Source: Thiobacillus sp.
GTDB lineage: Bacteria > Pseudomonadota > Gammaproteobacteria > Burkholderiales > Thiobacillaceae
Assembly: GCA_019459325.1 (NCBI GenBank)
Contig: JAIBFA010000013.1
Span: forward strand, 1 to 42,088
Direction of reading: 5' to 3'
Length of the DNA: 42,088 nucleotides
Part shown: piece by piece, positions 24,231 through 32,482 of the stretch
Layout of the letters: the number at the start of each line of letters is the position of its first letter
Position numbering within the stretch: the first letter of the stretch is position 1
The notes under the pieces: generated by a model
The model's database searches: none
What the model saw: only the letters and a program-made list of their open reading frames with translations
Told to the model about the DNA's origin: nothing
Program-made: the position numbers and the translations under genes

Positions 24231-26438
24231 TCAGAAAGTGAAAGTCACCGCGAACAGTTCGCTGATTTTGCCGGGCGCCTGTGGTTTGCTGACCACGTAG
24301 CCCTGAATTTCATCGCAGCCGTTCTGCCGCAAAAACTCCAACTGCTCGACGCTTTCAACGCCTTCGGCCACGACGCGCAGACTCAGGGAGTGTGCCAGCC
24401 TGATGATGGCATTGACGATTTCCGCATCGTCGCTACCGGTCAACACGTCGTCCACAAAGCTCTTGTCGATTTTCAGTGCATCGATCGGCATGCGCTTCAG
24501 TTGCCCCAGGTTGGAATACCCCGTACCAAAATCATCGATGTAGACGTGCAGCACGCGCTGACGCAGCGCATCGAGGATGCCGAAGGTGCGCGCAGGATTG
24601 TCCATCGCGGCGCTCTCGGTCACTTCCAGCTGCAAATGGGCGGGATCCATTCCGGTTTCCTTCAGGATGGTGTCGACATCTTCAATCAGGCGCGCGTCTG
24701 AGAGCTGACGTGGCGACAGATTGACCGCCACCGGCGGCGGATTGAGTCCCGCATCGCGCCACGCGATCCACTGTTCGCACGCCGTCCGCACCACCCAGCG
24801 CCCCACCGGAACGATGAGGCCGGTTTCCTCCGCCACCGGGATGAACTGTTCGGGGCCGACAATATTGCCCGAGCGGGGAAGCCAGCGAATCAGGGCTTCA
24901 AGCCCCACCACCCGGCCGCTGGCAAGATCGACCTTGGGCTGATACACCAGCGCCAGTTCGTTGCGTTCCAGGGCCTGGCGCAGGCCGTTTTCCAGCGAGA
25001 GTTGCTGCTGTGCGACCGTATTCAATTCGGTGCTGAAATACTCAAAGCCGCTGCGGCGCTGCTTGGCCTGATACATGGCCAGATCGGCCTGGCGCAGCAG
25101 CGTGTTGGCGTCGAGTGCATCGTCGGGATACACGCTGATGCCGATACTGGCGCCGATCGCATACCGCCGCGACCCCAGCTTGAACGATTCGACCAGCGCC
25201 TGCGTCAGCTTGCGCGCAACCCGGCCGGCGGCACGCGAGGCGGGGGGGTGGGTCAGGATGACGGCAAATTCGTCGCCCCCCAGACGGGCGACGAAATCAT
25301 CGGCACGCAACTGCTCGTCCAGCCGGTTGGCCACGACGCGCAACACCTGGTCGCCCACTTCGTGCCCCTGCGAGTCGTTGATGTGCTTGAATCGGTCGAG
25401 ATCGATGAACAGCAGCGAAACCTGGGATTTGTCGCGCTGCGCACGCGCCAGTGCATGACCGAGGAAATCCTGAAAATACGAACGGTTGGGCAGTCCGGTG
25501 AGCGGGTCGTGGTTGGCCAGCATGTCCAGCCGCATTTCGGAATAACGCCGCTCGCTCAGGGCCGCCGACACGAACAGGCCGCCCAGCGCCATCGTCATCA
25601 TGCTGATCTGCAGCGCGAACACGTCGCGCGGCGTGGTCGCGCTCGTGATCCCGCCGTAGGAGACCACCGCCACGCCCATCACGATGATTGCCGCCAGGAA
25701 AATGGCCAGGCTCGCGCCGGTCACCGAAAACCGCAATGCCGCCCACAACACGGCCGGCATCATCACGAAGAGGACGATTTCGGCAGGCCGCAAGGGCTCG
25801 ACGTACTCCATCATCACCAGGGTCAGCGCCATCATGCCGAGCACGAGCACCAGCCCTTCCAGTCGCGCGCCCTTGTTGGTCGGCAGCAAGTCCCAACGCG
25901 ACGCTGTCAGCAACACAGGGGCGATCAGGTACACCCCCAGCAAGTCGCCCAGCCACCACACCCACAAGCCTCGCAGCAGCATATCGGCCGACAGACTGCC
26001 AAAGAAATGCAGACTGAGCACGCCGGTGAGCGCGCTGACCGCACAGCCCAACGGCGCGGCCACCAGCGCAAACTTGGCCACGCTGGACACATAATCGAGG
26101 GTGCGACTGAAAGGCTGCAGATAACGCGGCAGGGTGCCCATGATCCACGCGCCGGCCGCCGCACCGAGGGCAAAGCGGAACGCGTCTTCCAGCGGCAGGT
26201 TGAGGCTGTTGACCGCCAGCGAGCCGAGCAGGACTCCCACCACCCCCGCCGCGCCGAAACGCAGGCTCGCCATGGCGCCGATGCCGGCTGCCAGCCAGAT
26301 GGCGGCGACCACGTGTGCCACATAAGCCGCAAGTTTGAGACTGAGCCAGCCTGCCAGTGCATACGCCAGCGCAGTAAGCCCGGCAATCAGCGCAAAGCGC
26401 CCGACTTCAGCGGGACTAGGCAGCGATAGACGGGCCAA
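24231..26438 (-). CDS. MASE1-GGDEF-EAL c-di-GMP enzyme
   Basis: A 735-residue protein: an N-terminal MASE1-type sensor with about eight membrane helices (15-295), GGDEF (about 300-470) and EAL (480-725). The cyclase site RLGGDEF is at 385-391 with the RxxD inhibitory site (R378-D381). The phosphodiesterase keeps EAL (514-516), NLSPRQLS and IDDFGTGYSN (about 634-643). Both domains look catalytically competent. MASE1 is an integral membrane sensory domain without a known ligand. It is the last gene of a tight three-gene operon behind a FIST sensor gene and an 87-residue protein gene (14-base gap), so its output is likely modulated by them. Confidence 0.93.
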   Translation of the reverse strand: MARLSLPSPAEVGRFALIAGLTALAYALAGWLSLKLAAYVAHVVAAIWLAAGIGAMASLRFGAAGVVGVLLGSLAVNSLNLPLEDAFRFALGAAAGAWIMGTLPRYLQPFSRTLDYVSSVAKFALVAAPLGCAVSALTGVLSLHFFGSLSADMLLRGLWVWWLGDLLGVYLIAPVLLTASRWDLLPTNKGARLEGLVLVLGMMALTLVMMEYVEPLRPAEIVLFVMMPAVLWAALRFSVTGASLAIFLAAIIVMGVAVVSYGGITSATTPRDVFALQISMMTMALGGLFVSAALSERRYSEMRLDMLANHDPLTGLPNRSYFQDFLGHALARAQRDKSQVSLLFIDLDRFKHINDSQGHEVGDQVLRVVANRLDEQLRADDFVARLGGDEFAVILTHPPASRAAGRVARKLTQALVESFKLGSRRYAIGASIGISVYPDDALDANTLLRQADLAMYQAKQRRSGFEYFSTELNTVAQQQLSLENGLRQALERNELALVYQPKVDLASGRVVGLEALIRWLPRSGNIVGPEQFIPVAEETGLIVPVGRWVVRTACEQWIAWRDAGLNPPPVAVNLSPRQLSDARLIEDVDTILKETGMDPAHLQLEVTESAAMDNPARTFGILDALRQRVLHVYIDDFGTGYSNLGQLKRMPIDALKIDKSFVDDVLTGSDDAEIVNAIIRLAHSLSLRVVAEGVESVEQLEFLRQNGCDEIQGYVVSKPQAPGKISELFAVTFTF

Positions 26439-26452
26439 GGGGTGAAACCGGT

Positions 26453-26716
26453 TTATTGCGTAGGATCGAGCTCGGCCCGCACCGACTCCAACGCATCCTT
26501 GAGCGTTTCTTCGGACAGGCCGTTGAGCTGTTCGGCCAGCATTTCAGCCGCGTCGATGGTATCGGCTTCATCGGGCAGACTGTCGGTGTCGAGGTTGGCA
26601 ACGAACACAGCCGCCGCGCCCGTCACCTGCAGCAACTGGCGGCGTTCGTTCATCAACATTTCGAGTTCTTCGCGCAGCAGGCGGATCTCGTCTTCTTTCA
26701 TGGCATGCAGCGGCAT
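26453..26716 (-). CDS. Small helical protein between FIST and GGDEF-EAL genes
   Basis: An 87-residue acidic protein. Residues 6-30 (KEDEIRLLREELEMLMNERR) are a strong coiled coil; a hydrophobic strand (GAAAVFVANL) and two more acidic helices (AAEMLAEQLNGL, TLKDALESVRAEL) follow. No cysteine, signal or membrane helix. The ATG at 26716 has GAGGAG with the right spacing. It lies 19 bases after the FIST gene and 14 before the GGDEF-EAL gene, so it is very likely co-translated with both. I do not recognise a family. A coupling or adaptor role between the FIST sensor and the c-di-GMP enzyme is inference from position and coiled-coil character. Confidence 0.75.
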   Translation of the reverse strand: MPLHAMKEDEIRLLREELEMLMNERRQLLQVTGAAAVFVANLDTDSLPDEADTIDAAEMLAEQLNGLSEETLKDALESVRAELDPTQ

Positions 26717-26735
26717 ACATATCTCCTCATTCTGG

Positions 26736-27836
26736 TCAGCCGAACAGGGTTAGCACCCCGGTGTAGCCATATAAACGGTTGTGGGAAATTTCGCCGTTGG
26801 CAAAAAACCCCACCAGGGGAAAATCTCCGAGGACATCGCGAATCAGTCCCAGTTCCCGATTCGGCGCGCCGAACATGTGCTGGCCGCGCCCCAGGCAGGA
26901 ATAATACACGCCGCCCCGGATCGGCGCGTTCATTTGCGCGCCGATGGCGCTGAGCATCCGCAGCAGATCCTCTTCGGCGGTTTGCTGGTCACGGCGGCAG
27001 AACAGCAGTTCATCCCCCGGCTCGACCGTCTCGCCGACTGCCACCAGATGGTTCTGGGGATCGACGCCCAGAATATTGCGCACCAGATAATCGCCGGTAT
27101 CCGATCCGCGTACCGGAAGGCCGACAAAAATATAGCCTGCCGCGCGCCGCAGGTCGCGCGCCAGCACCTCGCCGATTTCCTCCTTCATCACGTCGAGTGC
27201 CGGACGGTGATCGAGGCTGCCGATGACGTTCTTGTTGGCGGTGGTGATGCGGTGGCGCGGACCCAGCGGCGAAATGCCCTGCGTCAGCCGGGTGGCCAGC
27301 TTGACCCGCTCGCTGAACAGCACGCCGGACAGCCCGCCGCTCACCACCCCATCACTGATCTGGGCAGTTTCGCCGCGCGAACTCGACAAGCCCCCGACGA
27401 CGAACCCGCTCGACACGTGCGCGCCAAGGGCTTCGATCAGCTCCTGGATGCGCGTGTTGGCCGGGTCGCCATGGACGATGGCGAAATAGGCATCCGACGG
27501 CTGGCCCTCGATGTCCTGCGGCGTGCGCATCACCGGCAGCATACTGAAGTCGGCTGCTGCAAACTCGCCGAGCATTACGGCCATGGCGGGTTCTTCCAGA
27601 TATTCCGCACCGGTCGCGCACACCCCGACGCCCAGGCTGCCTGTCCAGTGCGGCACGCCGGTCGCACTCTTGAAAAAAGCCAGAATCGCGTCGAGCTCGC
27701 CCGCGAAGGCATCCGACACGTACAGAAACCCCAGTGTCGCCGCGGAGGGAATCGCGCCCAACTGATCCATGCAGGCCTGCGCAGCCCGGGTCCAGTCGGC
27801 GTGGGCGGCGTGGGCAAACTTGAAAGGGGTACTCAT
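26736..27836 (-). CDS. FIST-domain sensory protein (NosP-like candidate)
   Basis: A 366-residue soluble protein made of FIST N (about 20-220) and FIST C (about 225-350). Recognisable pieces are the FKFAHAAHADW start, SSGFVVGGLSSSRG, GGLSGVLFS, PIRGGVYYSCLGRGQHMFG and GFFANGEISHNRLYGYTGVL. FIST is a known ligand-binding signalling fold; one subgroup, NosP, binds haem and senses nitric oxide and is often encoded beside c-di-GMP or kinase genes. Whether this protein binds haem cannot be read, though several His residues (H9, H12) are present. It heads the operon with the 87-residue protein and MASE1-GGDEF-EAL. It likely feeds a signal into c-di-GMP turnover. Confidence 0.88.
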   Translation of the reverse strand: MSTPFKFAHAAHADWTRAAQACMDQLGAIPSAATLGFLYVSDAFAGELDAILAFFKSATGVPHWTGSLGVGVCATGAEYLEEPAMAVMLGEFAAADFSMLPVMRTPQDIEGQPSDAYFAIVHGDPANTRIQELIEALGAHVSSGFVVGGLSSSRGETAQISDGVVSGGLSGVLFSERVKLATRLTQGISPLGPRHRITTANKNVIGSLDHRPALDVMKEEIGEVLARDLRRAAGYIFVGLPVRGSDTGDYLVRNILGVDPQNHLVAVGETVEPGDELLFCRRDQQTAEEDLLRMLSAIGAQMNAPIRGGVYYSCLGRGQHMFGAPNRELGLIRDVLGDFPLVGFFANGEISHNRLYGYTGVLTLFG

Positions 27837-27965
27837 GGGATCATGTCGAAAGATGAATCACACCGGACATGGCATTCCGGCCATCAGAACGACAGCCCGG
27901 CTGGCGGCAAAACACGGCAAACCCATACCGAACTCTCATGGCGTCCACCGCGTTCCGGCCATGCA

Positions 27966-28355
27966 TCAGTAGCCCGTTTGGGCGCTGTGTGGCAATTCGC
28001 CTTCGCCAAAGAAACTCCACAGCAGATGGGCAACCACCTCGGGCGCAATCACGGTGTGCTGGTTATGCGTTTCCTGGAGTGCGATACGCAATTTTTTGCG
28101 CAACTCGGGATCGCCGGTCAGATCGAAAATAATGTCGACTTTCGCGCCCAGTGTCACCACCTCCATGGCGTCCTGGAACACGGGCACCTTGCTGTGAATG
28201 AAACCCAGTGCAACGGGCGATTCCAGATTACGGTGCGCGACGGCTACGATCTCCACGTTGACATGCTCTTCCTGGATTTTCTCCAGAAAATGCTCCGCAA
28301 ATTTTTCACCGACTTCACCCAGCCCAAGCAGAGCGACTTTGACAACATGACCCAT
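27966..28355 (-). CDS. Small Rossmann-fold NAD(P)-binding protein
   Basis: A 129-residue protein beginning MGHVVKVALLGLGEVGEKFA, with the dinucleotide-binding G-x-G-x-x-G at 11-16, then VNVEIVAVAHRNLESPVALG and KVDIIFDLTGDPELRKKL, the order seen in the N-terminal NAD-binding domain of homoserine dehydrogenase-like enzymes. No catalytic domain follows, so it is about a third of a normal dehydrogenase and may be a stand-alone nucleotide-binding or regulatory protein. GAGGGG lies about 9 bases before the ATG at 28355. It reads towards the FIST operon after a 129-base gap and is divergent from the prolyl aminopeptidase gene. Function unknown. Confidence 0.65.
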   Translation of the reverse strand: MGHVVKVALLGLGEVGEKFAEHFLEKIQEEHVNVEIVAVAHRNLESPVALGFIHSKVPVFQDAMEVVTLGAKVDIIFDLTGDPELRKKLRIALQETHNQHTVIAPEVVAHLLWSFFGEGELPHSAQTGY

Positions 28356-28587
28356 GGAACGACCCCTCTTATCAATTATGGTTGGAAACAGTAGAACCTG
28401 TTTTTTATCGATCGAGCAATCCGAACTGCCCGCCGGCGCACTGCAGGCGCACCGGAAGCATACGTACCCGGCACCCGCCTGTCGATACTGGATCGCAGCC
28501 GCTGTCGCACCCAAGCTACGCCTTCCGGCCTATTCATGCCCAATCAGCCAGGCGATATGATTCGGGCTTCGAATCAAGGCGCCCCTC

Positions 28588-29550
28588 ATGTCAGACATTG
28601 CTCCGCTCCACCCCCCTCTTTCCCCCTACGCCAGCGGCATGCTGGAAACGGCAGGTATCCACCGCATCTACTGGGAAACCTCCGGCAATCCAGAGGGCAT
28701 TCCGGTGGTGTTTGTACACGGCGGCCCCGGCTCCGGCACGTCGCCCAACCAGCGGCGGTTTTTCGATCCGGCGCGCTATCGAATTGTGTTATTCGACCAG
28801 CGCGGCAGCGGCCGCTCGACCCCCCACGGCGAACTCGCCGACAACACCACGCCGCATCTGATCGCCGACATGGAAGCGCTGCGGCGCGAACTCGGCATTG
28901 AATCCTGGCTGGTATTTGGCGGCTCGTGGGGCTCGACCCTGGCGCTCGCCTATGCCGAAACCCACCCCGAGCGTTGCCGCGGACTGGTGCTGCGCGGAAT
29001 CTTCCTGTGCCGGAAAAGCGAGATCGACTGGTTTCTTTACGGCATCCGCGCCTTGTTCCCCGAGATGCAGCGGCAACTGGCAGAATTCATTCCCGAAGAC
29101 GAACGCGGCGATCTGCTCACAGCCTACCACCGCCGGCTGATCGATCCCGACCCGGCGGTGCACCAGCCCGCCGCTTACCAGTGGGCCACCTTCGAGGCAT
29201 CGTGCTCGACCCTGCTGCCCAGTCCGGAGCTCATCGCCGCCTTCGGCAGCGAACAGACCGCGTTGTCGCTGTCGCGCATCGAGGCGCACTATTTCGTCAA
29301 CAACATCTTCCTGCCCGACAACAGCCTGCTCGCCAACATCGACCGCCTCCGCGCCATCCCCGCGATCGTCGTACAGGGACGTTACGACGCGGTCTGCCCG
29401 ATCGTGACGGCCGACGAACTGGCGCGCGCCTGGCCGGAAGCGCGCTACGTGATCGTTCCCGACGCCGGCCATTCCGCATTCGAGCCGGGCATCTGTCGCG
29501 AACTGGTTGCCGCGTGCGACCGCTTTGCCGCAACCGGAGCCTTCGACTGA
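28588..29550 (+). CDS. pip: Prolyl aminopeptidase (S33, alpha/beta-hydrolase)
   Basis: A 320-residue cytoplasmic enzyme that removes N-terminal proline from peptides. The oxyanion motif HGGPG is at 44-48 and the nucleophile S113 lies in GGSWGS (111-116); the acid is in RYDAVCP and the catalytic His in DAGHSAFEPG near the end. GDQRGSGRS-like FDQRGSGRS (69-77) and SEIDWFLYGI are family hallmarks. Length is standard (about 315). The ATG at 28588 has an AAGG upstream. Its TGA overlaps the next gene's ATG by one base (TGATG), so the thioredoxin-TPR protein is translationally coupled. Confidence 0.95.
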   Translation: MSDIAPLHPPLSPYASGMLETAGIHRIYWETSGNPEGIPVVFVHGGPGSGTSPNQRRFFDPARYRIVLFDQRGSGRSTPHGELADNTTPHLIADMEALRRELGIESWLVFGGSWGSTLALAYAETHPERCRGLVLRGIFLCRKSEIDWFLYGIRALFPEMQRQLAEFIPEDERGDLLTAYHRRLIDPDPAVHQPAAYQWATFEASCSTLLPSPELIAAFGSEQTALSLSRIEAHYFVNNIFLPDNSLLANIDRLRAIPAIVVQGRYDAVCPIVTADELARAWPEARYVIVPDAGHSAFEPGICRELVAACDRFAATGAFD

Positions 29551-30413
29551 TGACGCTGTCACCCTACGTTTTTGATGCCAGCGCCGAGAACTTCAACCGC
29601 CTGGTGCTGGAGAACTCGCACAAGGGTCCGGTGCTGGTGCACTTCTGGACCCCCAAGGCCGGCCCCTGCTTCATCCTGATGCCGCGCCTGGTCAAGCTCG
29701 CCGCCGAATACGGCGGCAAGTTCCTGCTGGTGATGTTGAATGCCGACGAGCTGCCGGAACTGGCACGGCGCTTCAGCGTGAACTCAGTGCCGACAGTGAA
29801 GTTCTTCTGGCGCGGCGAGGTCGCCCACACCATCCACGGCGCCGACCCCGACAGCAGTTTCCGCGAAGTGCTCGACCGCTTCATCGCCGGCGATGCCCAT
29901 CGCGCCCATGCACTGGGCGTCGCCGCGTGGCAATCAGGCAACACCCAGCAGGCACGCATGCTGCTCGCCAATGCGGCGATGGCCGAACCCGACAACCTCG
30001 CGATCCCGCGCGACCTCGCCAAATTGCTGTGGGCCGAGGGGGACGGCGAACAGGCCCTGAAGCTGCTCGACAGCCTGCCGCCGGAAGCGCGCGCCGACGA
30101 CATGATTGCGCCGCTCCACGCGCACTTGAATCTGGCGGAAACCGCGCGGCTGGCGCCGCCGCTGACCGAGCTGGAAACGCGCATCGCGCGCGATCCGGGC
30201 GACCTCGACGCGCATTACCAGCGCGCTGCGGTGCTGCTGGCGGCGGACGATTTTTCAGGCGCCATGGATGACCTGCTGTTGATCGCCCGCACCGACCGCC
30301 GCTACCGCCACGACCTTGGCCGCACCAGCCTGCTGGCCTTGTTCGATCTGCTGGGCGCTGCGCATCCGCTGACGCGGCAGTACCGCCAGGCTTTATCCGA
30401 ATCGCTGCATTGA
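29550..30413 (+). CDS. Thioredoxin-TPR protein (CnoX/YbbN-like) with altered active site
   Basis: A 287-residue protein: a thioredoxin domain (1-112) followed by TPR-like helical repeats (120-285). CnoX/YbbN proteins are chaperedoxins that protect substrates from over-oxidation and hand them to chaperonins. The usual WCGPC active site reads WTPKAGPC (33-40), so the first cysteine is replaced by A37 and only C40 remains; the cis-proline region VPTVKFFW is intact. It cannot therefore cycle a dithiol but could form mixed disulfides, as E. coli YbbN does with a single Cys. Start overlaps the stop of pip by one base, and its own TGA overlaps the TTG start of the DUF3025 gene. Confidence 0.85.
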   Translation: MTLSPYVFDASAENFNRLVLENSHKGPVLVHFWTPKAGPCFILMPRLVKLAAEYGGKFLLVMLNADELPELARRFSVNSVPTVKFFWRGEVAHTIHGADPDSSFREVLDRFIAGDAHRAHALGVAAWQSGNTQQARMLLANAAMAEPDNLAIPRDLAKLLWAEGDGEQALKLLDSLPPEARADDMIAPLHAHLNLAETARLAPPLTELETRIARDPGDLDAHYQRAAVLLAADDFSGAMDDLLLIARTDRRYRHDLGRTSLLALFDLLGAAHPLTRQYRQALSESLH

Positions 30414-31150
30414 ACTTCGATCACCCTGCCTTTTCGCCCTATCGGGAATTGATCGATGCACTGGACCTGGCGCGTGCGAGGCCCTCGCTGGACGACCTGA
30501 ACGCACAGGCCGACGCGCTCGACACACGCAATGCACGCGACTTGCCCGTGCGCTTTTTCGCCCCCGACGGCCGCCTCTCCGCGCGCGATTACGAAACCCA
30601 TATCCTTCACACCGGGCAGGTTCCGACCCGCGCCGATACCTGGCACGACGTGCTGAACGCGCTGGTGTGGATGCGCTTTCCGCGCTTCAAGGCCGCGCTG
30701 AACGCAGCTCACGGCGAGGCCCTCGCCACTGAGATCGACTCCCGGCGTGGGCGCCGACGCGACGCGTTGACGGTGCTGGACGAATCGGGGGTGTGGGTGA
30801 TCAGCCGCGACCCGGCCTTGCCTGAATTGTTGGTCGGGCGTGCATGGCACGCGCTTTTCTGGGAAGCCCGCTCGCGGGTCGAAACCGAGATGCGCTTTGT
30901 GGTGGTGGGGCACGCACTGCTGGAAAAGGCGCTCGCGCCCTACCCGTCAATGACAGGAAAGTGCCTGACGCTGATTTCGGATAGCCTCGATCCCAACGCG
31001 GGGGAGGCGCGGGCGGTTACTGCACTCGGCGCGGTCGACACACCGCGCCAACTCGCCCCGCTGCCGGTTCAAGGCATCCCCGGATGGGATGCGGCTAACG
31101 CGCAGGCAAGCTACTACGCCAATCAGGAGGTTTTCCGGCCGCCGCGCTAA
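30410..31150 (+). CDS. DUF3025 protein
   Basis: A 246-residue soluble protein of DUF3025, recognised by ETHILHTGQVPTRADTWHDV followed by LNALVWMRFPRFKAALN and the VGHALLEKALAPYPSMTGK segment. The family is widespread in beta- and gammaproteobacteria and has no known function; the conserved His and Trp (TWHDVLNALVW) suggest a possible active site. It begins with TTG at 30410, which overlaps the upstream TGA by 4 bases, so translation depends on termination of the thioredoxin-TPR gene. Its TAA overlaps the stop codon of the convergent STAS-like gene (31147-31150). Confidence 0.85.
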   Translation: MNFDHPAFSPYRELIDALDLARARPSLDDLNAQADALDTRNARDLPVRFFAPDGRLSARDYETHILHTGQVPTRADTWHDVLNALVWMRFPRFKAALNAAHGEALATEIDSRRGRRRDALTVLDESGVWVISRDPALPELLVGRAWHALFWEARSRVETEMRFVVVGHALLEKALAPYPSMTGKCLTLISDSLDPNAGEARAVTALGAVDTPRQLAPLPVQGIPGWDAANAQASYYANQEVFRPPR

Positions 31151-31515
31151 GCAGCCGTTGCCGGCAACTCGCCGCCCGCCACCCAGGCCTGCGCCAGCTC
31201 CAGCTCGTCGAACAGGCGGATATCCGCCGACATGAACAGTCGGTTCACCCACATGCTCCACGCCACCCACTGGTCGCCGGTGAGGATGGCGATGCGGCCG
31301 AAATCGTTCTTGTGCTCGCGCGAAAACTTCAGCTCCTCCCACGCAACGTCGACGCTGTACGACAGCATGTCGCGCAGGTCGAACAGCAGGTTGACCGCGC
31401 CCTGAAACTGGATCCCGTAGCCCACAGCCTGCTCGAATTCGCGGTAATCGTCCAGCGTGAACTGCCCCATCACGGTGACGGCAATCTGGTTGTCCTTGAC
31501 GTTCAGGCTGATCAT
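31147..31515 (-). CDS. SpoIIAA/STAS-like protein
   Basis: A 122-residue soluble protein starting MISLNVKDNQIAVTVMGQFT. The alternating beta-alpha layout, with NLLFDLRDMLSYSVDVAWEE and a helix ending SREHKNDFGRIAIL, matches the SpoIIAA-like (DUF3478-type) branch of the STAS fold, whose members bind lipids or partner proteins and lack an established role in most bacteria. The ATG at 31515 has GAGGAG 7 bases upstream, better than the track start 27 bases earlier. It lies 27 bases downstream of the EamA transporter gene, so the two are probably one transcript. Confidence 0.8.
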   Translation of the reverse strand: MISLNVKDNQIAVTVMGQFTLDDYREFEQAVGYGIQFQGAVNLLFDLRDMLSYSVDVAWEELKFSREHKNDFGRIAILTGDQWVAWSMWVNRLFMSADIRLFDELELAQAWVAGGELPATAA

Positions 31516-31542
31516 GGTGCGCTCCTCTGGAATGTGTTCCAA

Positions 31543-32409
31543 CTATAGCGAATCAGGCCGGGTTGGGGTGGATGCGCGAACCGCCCACACGCCGGCTGCC
31601 GCCACCACCGCCATGCCGATCCAGGCGAGGAGCGGCAGCCGCTCGCCGAACAGTAGCACGCCGTACAGAGCGGAAAACCCGACCGTGGTGTACGCCAGCG
31701 AGCCGACTGTCAGCGTGCGGCCGCGATGGTAGGCGCGCGTCAGCGCCAGCTGCGCCACGGTGGCGGTGACGCCGATGCCGATCAGCCACGGCCAGTCGGC
31801 TGCCTGCGGAATATGGAAGCCGGCCACCGCCATCCAGGCGCCGCCGCCGACGGTCGCAATCAGGGTGAAATAAAACACCACCCGCCATTCGGATTCACCC
31901 AGCCTGCCCAGTTGTTTGACGTTGACGTAGGCCACCGCTGCCAGCATGCCCGACGCAAGGCCTGCCAGCGCCGGTAGCCAGGCCTGCCCCTGCACCTGCG
32001 GCCGCAGCAGCAGCACGATGCCGACAAAGCCCAGCAGCACCGCACCGACGATGCTCCGCCCGTGGCGTTCGCGCAGCCACCAGGCGGACAGCGCGGCAAG
32101 GAACAATGGTGCGGTGTAATTGAGGGTGACCGCGGTGGCGAGCGGCAGCCGTGCCAGCGCGTAGAAGAACAGCACCAGCGCGGCAAAGCCCGACAGCCCC
32201 CGCCAGACATGGGCCCGGAAATGAGGCGTGGCCAGCGGCGCCAGCAGCCGGCGCTGGCTGATGGCGATCACGCCCCAGATCGCGAGCAAGCCGAACGCCG
32301 AGCGATAGAACACCAGTTCGGCGGGGGAAAAGGTGGCGGATGCATGCTTCACCAGCACGCTCATCAACGCGAACAGCGCCGCCGCCACCAGCATCCAGCT
32401 CGATTTCAT
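31543..32409 (-). CDS. EamA/DMT-family transporter
   Basis: A 288-residue membrane protein with ten predicted helices in two EamA repeats (about 1-135 and 145-280). The FYRSAFGLLAIWG stretch, ALARLPLATAVTLNYTAPLF in repeat 1 and a TVGSLAYTTVGFSALYGVLLFGERLP segment in repeat 2 are typical of the drug/metabolite transporter superfamily. Such proteins export amino acids, nucleosides or other metabolites; the substrate cannot be inferred. It lies downstream of the terminator that follows the Rieske gene, so it likely has its own promoter in the short 32410-32441 stretch or depends on readthrough. Confidence 0.9.
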   Translation of the reverse strand: MKSSWMLVAAALFALMSVLVKHASATFSPAELVFYRSAFGLLAIWGVIAISQRRLLAPLATPHFRAHVWRGLSGFAALVLFFYALARLPLATAVTLNYTAPLFLAALSAWWLRERHGRSIVGAVLLGFVGIVLLLRPQVQGQAWLPALAGLASGMLAAVAYVNVKQLGRLGESEWRVVFYFTLIATVGGGAWMAVAGFHIPQAADWPWLIGIGVTATVAQLALTRAYHRGRTLTVGSLAYTTVGFSALYGVLLFGERLPLLAWIGMAVVAAAGVWAVRASTPTRPDSL

Positions 32410-32434
32410 CTCAAGCGGTTCATCAGGAACAGTC

Positions 32435-32463
32435 GAAAAAAACGGGCGGTACCGACCGCCCGT
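32435..32463 (-). terminator. Intrinsic terminator after the Rieske oxygenase gene
   Basis: On the minus strand a 9-bp perfect stem (ACGGGCGGT / ACCGCCCGT, 32463-32442) with a 4-base loop is followed at once by a run of seven T (32442-32436). It lies 19 bases after the Rieske gene stop. This is the clearest factor-independent terminator in the left three quarters of the window. Confidence 0.9.
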
Positions 32464-32482
32464 GATGAATTTGAAAAAAAGC

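Noticed and set aside
25002-26429. A 475-codon plus-strand frame over the MASE1 gene
   Set aside because: Shadow of the minus-strand coding region; extremely rich in His, Arg and Gln.
26781-28394. A 537-codon plus-strand frame over the FIST and Rossmann genes
   Set aside because: It crosses two real genes on the opposite strand and the gap between them and has no domain.
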